41,022 bases of DNA from Lysobacteraceae bacterium (lineage in GTDB: Bacteria > Pseudomonadota > Gammaproteobacteria > Xanthomonadales > BQJN01). Each line of letters begins with the position of its first letter. Position 1 is the stretch's first letter. This document shows positions 35,465 through 41,022 of the stretch, piece by piece. The stretch lies in contig BQJN01000037.1 in NCBI GenBank assembly GCA_021604725.1, positions 1 through 41,022 of the forward strand, read 5' to 3'. The notes below the pieces were generated by a model, which saw only the letters and a program-made list of their open reading frames with translations, had not been told where the DNA came from and made no database searches. Position numbers and translations under genes: made by a program.

Positions 35465-36463
35465 TTAACCGATGGTCTTGTCTGTCTGCAGACCAGCCGG
35501 CGGCCAGTTTTCCAGCTTAACCCCGAGGCTCAAGCCCTGGGTCGCCAGTACATCTTTAATTTCTGTCAGAGACTTCTTACCGAGATTCGGAGTCTTTAAC
35601 AGTTCAACTTCCGTGCGCTGAATGAGATCACCAATGTAGTAGATGCTCTCAGCTTTCAGGCAATTCGCAGACCGAACAGTCAATTCAAGATCATCTATCG
35701 GTCGCAGCAAGATAGGATCAATATCTTCTTCTTGCTGCTCTTGCGTTTCTTCTGCGCGAGCTGAGAAATCAACAAATACCGAAAGCTGCTCTGCCAATAC
35801 ATTTGCCGAGACCTTGACAGCCTCTTCGCAATCGACAGTACCATTGGTCTCAATGTCGAACACCAATCGATCAAGATCTGTTCGCTGCTCCACACGAGCA
35901 GACTCTACGGTGTATGCGACACGACGGACCGGGCAGAACGATGCGTCCAACGGCAGCCGACCAATAGGACGGGTTTCGTCATCAACATTGCGACGCACGA
36001 CAGCAGACTGATAGCCAATCCCGCGCTCAATCTTCAGGCGCATGGAGATGTCGCCATCGCCAGTCAGGTGACAAATCACGTGATCGGGATTAACAACTTC
36101 AATATCATGATCTACCACGATGTCACCGGCGGTGACGGCGCCCGGTCCTTTCTTGGACAGGGTGACGACAGCTTCGTCCCGGTTGTGCATGCAAACCGCT
36201 ACATCTTTGATATTCAGCAAGATCTCGATGACATCTTCCTGAACACCTTCGATGGTGGTGTACTCATGCAGAACACCTTCAATTTCAACTTCAGTGACTG
36301 CGCATCCTGGTATGGATGACAGCAGTACGCGACGAAGGGCGTTTCCCAGCGTGTGTCCGAAGCCGCGCTCGAGCGGTTCCAGAACGATTCTCGCTCGGTA
36401 CGGCCCATCCGCTTCTACTCCGACCGAACTCGGTCGTAACATTTTGGCCAATGTGATTCCCAC
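35465..36463 (-). CDS. rpoA: DNA-directed RNA polymerase subunit alpha
   Basis: The 332-residue alpha subunit has the dimerisation NTD with [23 protein letters not shown] and [26 protein letters not shown]. After a linker of acidic/glutamine residues ([10 protein letters not shown]) comes the CTD with [24 protein letters not shown] and [16 protein letters not shown], which binds UP elements and activators. The extreme N-terminus ([20 protein letters not shown]) differs from E. coli but is colinear. It lies 24 nt after rpsD. Confidence 0.97.
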   Translation of the reverse strand: MGITLAKMLRPSSVGVEADGPYRARIVLEPLERGFGHTLGNALRRVLLSSIPGCAVTEVEIEGVLHEYTTIEGVQEDVIEILLNIKDVAVCMHNRDEAVVTLSKKGPGAVTAGDIVVDHDIEVVNPDHVICHLTGDGDISMRLKIERGIGYQSAVVRRNVDDETRPIGRLPLDASFCPVRRVAYTVESARVEQRTDLDRLVFDIETNGTVDCEEAVKVSANVLAEQLSVFVDFSARAEETQEQQEEDIDPILLRPIDDLELTVRSANCLKAESIYYIGDLIQRTEVELLKTPNLGKKSLTEIKDVLATQGLSLGVKLENWPPAGLQTDKTIG

Positions 36464-36487
36464 GAATCTAACCGCTCCCTTCAGGTC

Positions 36488-37114
36488 CTACTTGGAATAC
36501 AATTCGACAACGAGGTTCTCGTTGATATCTGGCGGCAGATCATCACGATCTGGATGCCGTTTGAAAACGCCTTCCATTTTGGTGTTGTCAACTTCGACCC
36601 AGCCCGGAGCGAGATCCATTTCCTGACTCAAGGTCAAGGCTTCCTGGATTCTCAATTGCTTGCGGGACTTTTCTCGGATCGCAATTACGTCGTCTGGTCG
36701 AACCTGGTACGACGGAATATTCACCGGCTTACCATTGACCAATACCGACTTGTGACTAACCAGCTGCCGTGCCTGCGGTCGAGTTACTGCAAAGCCCATT
36801 CGATAAACGACATTGTCCAGTCGTCCTTCGAGGAGCTTCAACAGCTCAGTACCGGTAGCACCGCGGGCCGCTGCCGCTTGCTTGTAGTAGTTGCGAAACT
36901 GCTTCTCGAGGACACCATAAATGCGTCGTAGCTTTTGCTTCTCGCGCAACTGCAAGGCGTAGTCGGACAAGCGCGCGCGACGCGCGGGTCCGTGCTGTCC
37001 CGGCTTTTGCTCGAGCTTGCATTTTGAATCCAGGGCACGAGCCGGGCTTTTGAGGTAAAGATCTACCCCTTCCCGACGTGCAAGTTTGCAACTTGGTCCA
37101 ATGTATCTAGCCAT
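36488..37114 (-). CDS. rpsD: 30S ribosomal protein S4
   Basis: The 208-residue S4 is a primary 16S binder and, in E. coli, the translational repressor of the alpha operon. It begins [21 protein letters not shown]. The S4 RNA-binding domain is at about 98-160 ([22 protein letters not shown]), and the C-terminus is [34 protein letters not shown]. It lies 15 nt after rpsK. Confidence 0.97.
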   Translation of the reverse strand: MARYIGPSCKLARREGVDLYLKSPARALDSKCKLEQKPGQHGPARRARLSDYALQLREKQKLRRIYGVLEKQFRNYYKQAAAARGATGTELLKLLEGRLDNVVYRMGFAVTRPQARQLVSHKSVLVNGKPVNIPSYQVRPDDVIAIREKSRKQLRIQEALTLSQEMDLAPGWVEVDNTKMEGVFKRHPDRDDLPPDINENLVVELYSK

Positions 37115-37129
37115 TACTTCCGCTCCGCG

Positions 37130-37516
37130 CTATACGCGTCGTTTCTTCGGAGGGCGACAACCATTATGGGGAATGGGTGTCACATCAACGATATTGATGA
37201 TTCTATAACCGGCAGCGCTCAGCGCCCGCACCGAGGATTCACGACCTGGGCCGGGGCCCTTTACGCGAACTTCCAGGTTCTTAAGGCCATATTCCTGGGC
37301 AGCACGGCCTGCGGTATCAGCAGCGACCTGTGCAGCAAAAGGAGTACTCTTGCGTGAACCACGGAAGCCGGCTCCGCCTGAGGTCGCCCAAGAAAGCGCG
37401 TTCCCCTGACGGTCGGTGATCGTGATGATCGTGTTATTAAACGATGCGTGGACATGCGCAACGCCGTCCAGGACTGTTCGTTTAATCTTCTTTTTCGGTT
37501 TCGTTTGCTTAGCCAT
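37130..37516 (-). CDS. rpsK: 30S ribosomal protein S11
   Basis: The 128-residue S11 lies on the platform of the small subunit. It has a basic N-terminus ([20 protein letters not shown]), [41 protein letters not shown] core and the invariant C-terminal [17 protein letters not shown]. It lies 9 nt after rpsM. Confidence 0.97.
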   Translation of the reverse strand: MAKQTKPKKKIKRTVLDGVAHVHASFNNTIITITDRQGNALSWATSGGAGFRGSRKSTPFAAQVAADTAGRAAQEYGLKNLEVRVKGPGPGRESSVRALSAAGYRIINIVDVTPIPHNGCRPPKKRRV

Positions 37517-37525
37517 GATGCACTC

Positions 37526-37882
37526 TTAGCGCTTGATGGGACGACGAGGTCCCTTCCGGGTTCTAGCATTAGTTTTGGTACGCTGACCGTTTACGGGCAG
37601 TCCACGTCGATGACGCAGCCCTCGATAGCAACCAAGATCCATCAGTCGTTTGATATTCATTCCGACTTCACGGCGAAGGTCACCTTCGACTGTCAGGCGA
37701 GAGACCTCCGAGCGAATACGCTCAACCTCATCTTCTGACAGTTCACGAATTTTCCGCGACGGTTCGACATTTGCGCGATCACAAATACCGTATGCAGCGG
37801 TGCGACCAATGCCATAGATGCTCGTAAGAGCGACCCAGGCATGCTTATTTACCGGAATGTTTACACCCGCGATGCGAGCCAT
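37526..37882 (-). CDS. rpsM: 30S ribosomal protein S13
   Basis: The 118-residue S13 is in the head of the small subunit, contacting the P-site tRNA. It begins [20 protein letters not shown], with [13 protein letters not shown] and the basic tail [20 protein letters not shown]. The open frame extends to 37978, but GAGGA 8 nt before the ATG at 37882 and the family start decide the start. It is the first gene of the alpha operon here. Confidence 0.97.
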   Translation of the reverse strand: MARIAGVNIPVNKHAWVALTSIYGIGRTAAYGICDRANVEPSRKIRELSEDEVERIRSEVSRLTVEGDLRREVGMNIKRLMDLGCYRGLRHRRGLPVNGQRTKTNARTRKGPRRPIKR

Positions 37883-38021
37883 TCGTACATCCTCAATCAG
37901 TTGTTCAAGTGGTTCGTCGCAAGCGACGACCGCAACAAAGCCACGGCAGGCCTGAGGCCAACCGCGCATGTGGCGCATGTAAACGCGCCATTATAGCGTG
38001 TTAATGGAAGCGTGTGTACCC
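37883..38021 (-). promoter_or_regulatory. alpha operon leader: -10 element and hairpins; no rpmJ
   Basis: The 139 nt between secY and rpsM contain a perfect TATAAT (minus strand, 37995-37990) with no good -35, a candidate alpha-operon promoter. Downstream, 37929-37923 pairs with 37920-37914 (7 bp, 2-nt loop as drawn) as part of the leader, where S4 autoregulation acts in E. coli. No L36-like reading frame is present. Confidence 0.45.
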
Positions 38022-39377
38022 CTAACGAACGACACCGGAGCGTCCGTACGTTTTGAGGTTGGCTTTCTTCAACAAGCTGTCGTACTGGTGTGACATCAAG
38101 TGCGATTGCACCTGGGCCATAAAGTCCATGACCACCACTACCACGATCAACAATGATGTTCCGCCAAAATAGAACGGCACACCAAGATTGACAATCAAAA
38201 ACTCAGGCAGCAAACACACCGCCGTCAAATACAGCGCGCCGACCGCGGTTAAGCGCGTCGTCACTGCATCAATATAGTCCGCTGTTTGTTTACCGGGACG
38301 GATCCCGGGTATCAACGCGCCAGATTTCTTCAGGTTGTCTGCCGTTTCTGACGGGTTGAACACCAGCGACGTGTAGAAAAAGCAAAACCCAATAATCAGT
38401 GCGGCGTACAGCAAGACGTAGATCGGCTCGCCCGGCGACAACTTGGTGGCGATCGCCTGCATCCAGGACAGCTCTTCTGTTTGACCAAACCAGCTCGAAA
38501 GAGTGGCCGGGAACAGAATCAAACTGGAAGCGAAGATGGCAGGAATTACACCGGACATGTTCAGCTTCAATGGCAAGTGCGTAGCCTGATTGGAATAGGC
38601 CCTTCGGCCCTGTCGTCTCGCATAATTGACTGTGATGCGCCGTTGTCCACGTTCCACGAAAATAACGAACGCCGTTACCGCAATGGCCAGCCCGAACAAG
38701 CCTAGAACCGTCAACGCATTCAACTCGCCACGGCTGGCCATGTCCAAGGTGCCAGCAACTGCGGCAGGCAAGCCAGCGACGATACCTGCGAAAATCAGGA
38801 TCGAGATACCGTTACCGATTCCTCGCTCCGTGACCTGCTCACCCAACCACATTAGGAACATGGTGCCTGCGGTCAAACTGACAACGGCAGTGAACAAGAA
38901 TCCGGGACCTGGTGCGATAACCACGGGGATACCGCCGATCGCGCCCTGCTGTTGCAAGGCCATTGCAATGCTTCCGCCCTGAACGGCGGCCAATAGCAGA
39001 GTCAAATAACGAGTGTACTGGTTGATCTTGCGTCGTCCAGACTCCCCTTCCTTCTTCAGCTGTTGCAACTTCGGAATCGACGTAGACAGCAACTGCAGAA
39101 TAATGGAGGCCGAAATGTAGGGCATTACGCCGAGTGCAAACAAGGAGAATCGACCCAACGCACCGCCGGAAAACATGTTGAACACGTCAACAATGGTCCC
39201 ACTTTGCTGGTCCATCAGTTCAACAAGTGCCGCTGGATTAATTCCCGGCACGGGAATAAACGTCCCCAGCCGGAATACCAGCAAGGCACCCAATACGAAG
39301 AACAACCGTTGACGCAGCTCGGTTAGTTTGCCGAGCCCGCCCAGGGGTGAACCGGCTTGTGCACCTGGTCCCGCCAT
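38022..39377 (-). CDS. secY: protein translocase subunit SecY
   Basis: The channel-forming subunit of the SecYEG translocon, 451 residues with about ten membrane helices. Recognisable segments are [28 protein letters not shown] (TM1), the plug region with [46 protein letters not shown] and [23 protein letters not shown] near the C-terminus. The ATG directly abuts the rplO stop (TAAATG). It lies within the spc operon in the usual place. Confidence 0.97.
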   Translation of the reverse strand: MAGPGAQAGSPLGGLGKLTELRQRLFFVLGALLVFRLGTFIPVPGINPAALVELMDQQSGTIVDVFNMFSGGALGRFSLFALGVMPYISASIILQLLSTSIPKLQQLKKEGESGRRKINQYTRYLTLLLAAVQGGSIAMALQQQGAIGGIPVVIAPGPGFLFTAVVSLTAGTMFLMWLGEQVTERGIGNGISILIFAGIVAGLPAAVAGTLDMASRGELNALTVLGLFGLAIAVTAFVIFVERGQRRITVNYARRQGRRAYSNQATHLPLKLNMSGVIPAIFASSLILFPATLSSWFGQTEELSWMQAIATKLSPGEPIYVLLYAALIIGFCFFYTSLVFNPSETADNLKKSGALIPGIRPGKQTADYIDAVTTRLTAVGALYLTAVCLLPEFLIVNLGVPFYFGGTSLLIVVVVVMDFMAQVQSHLMSHQYDSLLKKANLKTYGRSGVVR

Positions 39378-39815
39378 TTATTCGGTCTCCACCTTGCCGC
39401 CTGCGGCCTCAATGGCCTTGACTGCACCGGCCGTAGCCTTAATGCCCTTTAGCGTGATGCTGCGGGTGATATCGCCACTCAAAACAACTTTGGCGCCAGT
39501 GTTACGACGATTGATCAGCCCCGTTGAACGGAGCACATCAATATCAATAACGTCGCGGTCCAGACCTTCCAGTTGATACAGGCGAATTTCTGCCATCAAA
39601 CCGTCTGTGCGCGACGCAAACCCGCGTTTCGGGAGGCGACGCTGCAGCGGCATCTGTCCACCCTCGAAGCCGACTTTGTGAAAGCCGCCGGAACGAGAAT
39701 GCTGACCTTTGTGACCGCGGCCACAAGTCTTGCCCGAGCCAGAGCCAATACCGCGACCAACACGCTTGCGGTTCGACTTTGAGCCTTCAGCGGGCTTCAG
39801 TGTATTCAATCTCAT
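39378..39815 (-). CDS. rplO: 50S ribosomal protein L15
   Basis: The 145-residue L15 begins [20 protein letters not shown], then [29 protein letters not shown] glycine-rich segment and [18 protein letters not shown], all diagnostic. The C-terminal half ([27 protein letters not shown]) is normal. It lies 6 nt after rpmD and abuts secY. Confidence 0.97.
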   Translation of the reverse strand: MRLNTLKPAEGSKSNRKRVGRGIGSGSGKTCGRGHKGQHSRSGGFHKVGFEGGQMPLQRRLPKRGFASRTDGLMAEIRLYQLEGLDRDVIDIDVLRSTGLINRRNTGAKVVLSGDITRSITLKGIKATAGAVKAIEAAGGKVETE

Positions 39816-39821
39816 GACGAC

Positions 39822-40016
39822 CTAAACCTCTTCAACTTCAACCAGGTACGAGACCTTGTTGATCATGCCACGTACTTCCGGGGTATCACCCAGAACGACG
39901 CTATGGTGAGTACGTTTCAACCCAAGGCCACGTACGCTTTCGCGATGGCGGCGTTGCGTTCCTGCCAGACCCTTCTTCAGGGTGACTCGTACTTGCTTGA
40001 CTTTTTTCTTAGCCAT
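39822..40016 (-). CDS. rpmD: 50S ribosomal protein L30
   Basis: The 64-residue L30 reads [20 protein letters not shown], then [31 protein letters not shown], which is the full family pattern. Its start overlaps the rpsE stop by 8 nt, so translation is coupled. Confidence 0.95.
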   Translation of the reverse strand: MAKKKVKQVRVTLKKGLAGTQRRHRESVRGLGLKRTHHSVVLGDTPEVRGMINKVSYLVEVEEV

Positions 40017-40521
40017 GATTGTCCATCACCTCGTCAACCGACTTGCCACGCTTGGCGGCTACGTAGTCCGGTGACTCAACACTCGTGAGCCCCTTGATCG
40101 TTGCGCGAACCAGGTTGATTGGGTTGCGAGAACCCAGCGCCTTGGCCAGCACGTTCTGGACACCAACGACTTCGAAAACAGCGCGCATTGCGCCGCCCGC
40201 GATGACGCCAGTACCTTCTGAGGCAGGCTGCATGTGAACCAATGAGCCACCGTGTCGGGCCTTCATCGGATACCAAAGCGTGCCTTCGTTCAATGACACT
40301 TTGGTCATGTTGCGACGCGCCTTTTCCATTGACTTTTGAATCGCAACCGGCACTTCGCGTGCTTTGCCATAACCAAAGCCAACGCGACCTTCGCCATCAC
40401 CGACCACACTCAACGCGGTGAAACCGAATTGGCGACCACCTTTGACCACCTTGGCCACGCGATTGACAGCTACCAGCTTCTCAATAAAACCGTCGCTGTT
40501 CTCTCGTTCTACCTTTGCCAT
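40009..40521 (-). CDS. rpsE: 30S ribosomal protein S5
   Basis: The 170-residue S5 takes part in decoding accuracy. It has [47 protein letters not shown] and [29 protein letters not shown]. The conserved VKGG segment is the spectinomycin-linked loop. It lies 41 nt after rplR and overlaps rpmD by 8 nt. Confidence 0.97.
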   Translation of the reverse strand: MAKVERENSDGFIEKLVAVNRVAKVVKGGRQFGFTALSVVGDGEGRVGFGYGKAREVPVAIQKSMEKARRNMTKVSLNEGTLWYPMKARHGGSLVHMQPASEGTGVIAGGAMRAVFEVVGVQNVLAKALGSRNPINLVRATIKGLTSVESPDYVAAKRGKSVDEVMDNHG

Positions 40522-40562
40522 TACTAATTCCCGTCAATTATCAGGTAACGATGCCGGTGCGT

Positions 40563-40913
40563 CTAAAACGCCAGGCCCGCTTCGCGCGCCGCGTCGGCAA
40601 GCGCTTTGATTTTACCGTGGTACTTGAAGCCAGAACGGTCAAACGCCACTGACTCAAGGCCGGCTGCTTTCGCTTTTTCCGCGATTGCCTTACCCACCGC
40701 TGCAGCGGCGTCCTTGTTCTTCGTACCTTTCAGACCATCGCTTACGGCTGATTGCACCGTCGATGCTGCAGCAACGACGTTGCCGGTTTCAGCAATAACT
40801 TGCGCATAAATGTGACGACCACTGCGGTGTACCGTCAGGCGTGCAACGCCGCGCTCGCGAATTCGTGCACGAATCTTTCGTGCTCGTCGTAATCTGGCTT
40901 CTTTCTTTTCCAT
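40563..40913 (-). CDS. rplR: 50S ribosomal protein L18
   Basis: The 116-residue L18 binds 5S rRNA. It has the basic N-terminus [38 protein letters not shown], and the C-terminal [39 protein letters not shown] end. The frame is open by one more codon (TTG at 40916), but the ATG at 40913 matches the family start. Confidence 0.95.
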   Translation of the reverse strand: MEKKEARLRRARKIRARIRERGVARLTVHRSGRHIYAQVIAETGNVVAAASTVQSAVSDGLKGTKNKDAAAAVGKAIAEKAKAAGLESVAFDRSGFKYHGKIKALADAAREAGLAF

Positions 40914-40948
40914 CAATCTGTACCCGTATTTGGCTAAAGAAAAGCGGC

Positions 40949-41022
40949 TTACGCTTTCTTCGCCTCCTTCATGATGATGCGTTCGTCGGCATAACGGACA
41001 CCTTTACCTTTGTAAGGCTCTG
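40949..41022 (-). CDS. rplF: 50S ribosomal protein L6, C-terminal end (partial)
   Basis: The last 23 residues run from the window edge: [18 protein letters not shown], then EAKKA and TAA at 40951-40949. [13 protein letters not shown] is the invariant L6 C-terminus. It precedes rplR by 35 nt in the normal spc order, and the rest lies beyond the window. Confidence 0.93.
   Translation of the reverse strand, partial: EPYKGKGVRYADERIIMKEAKKA

Overview
The window reads as chromosomal core DNA of a free-living, probably marine or aquatic, Gammaproteobacterium. The clues are the E. coli-like order metY-rimP-nusA-infB-rbfA-truB, an E. coli-like spc/alpha ribosomal operon, an EfpL paralogue, a YaiL/DUF2058 protein and a YceF-type Maf protein. 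An IPTL-CTERM sorted protein, an ASPIC/UnbV protein end and a TPR-sulfotransferase are typical of environmental lineages. I cannot name the genus. No phage, transposase, IS element or CRISPR array is visible.

Layout. 1-177 is the 3' end of an ASPIC/UnbV gene. 178-840 is a gene-free, highly structured stretch; 181-410 folds into successive stem-loops with GGA in loops, one matching the CsrA/RsmA binding consensus, so it is a candidate CsrB/RsmZ-like RNA. 841-4396 and 7613-12902 carry a leucine/isovalerate catabolic set: leucine dehydrogenase, isovaleryl-CoA dehydrogenase and acetyl-CoA acetyltransferase, then methylcrotonyl-CoA carboxylase beta, methylglutaconyl-CoA hydratase, carboxylase alpha and HMG-CoA lyase. 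Two opposite-strand genes (IPTL-CTERM protein, TPR-sulfotransferase) split the set. 12906-15304 holds an alpha/beta hydrolase, a 3-hydroxyacyl-CoA-type SDR and efpL. 15378-16841 is an MltD-like lipoprotein transglycosylase.

17225-19255 is a plus-strand run of small genes: DUF2461, a freestanding archaeal-type ThrRS editing domain, a TerB-like protein and an A-type Fe-S carrier. 19238-25420 (minus) is truB-rbfA-infB-nusA-rimP with the initiator tRNA upstream and a hairpin-rich, terminator-containing leader before rimP. 25521-30928 (plus) holds an unknown ORF, yceF, and a tightly coupled moxR-DUF58-tgpA-slp operon. 30972-33739 holds yaiL and a two-component pair.

33822-41022 (minus) is the end of the spc operon and the alpha operon: rplF(partial)-rplR-rpsE-rpmD-rplO-secY, then rpsM-rpsK-rpsD-rpoA-rplQ, followed past an intrinsic terminator by trmD-rplS. 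rpmJ is absent from its usual place between secY and rpsM, and trmD-rplS is separated from its usual partners rpsP-rimM.

The best leads for something undescribed are the GGA-hairpin RNA at 181-410, the freestanding ThrRS editing domain with substituted key residues, the terminated leader between metY and rimP, and the trmD-rplS block behind the rplQ terminator.
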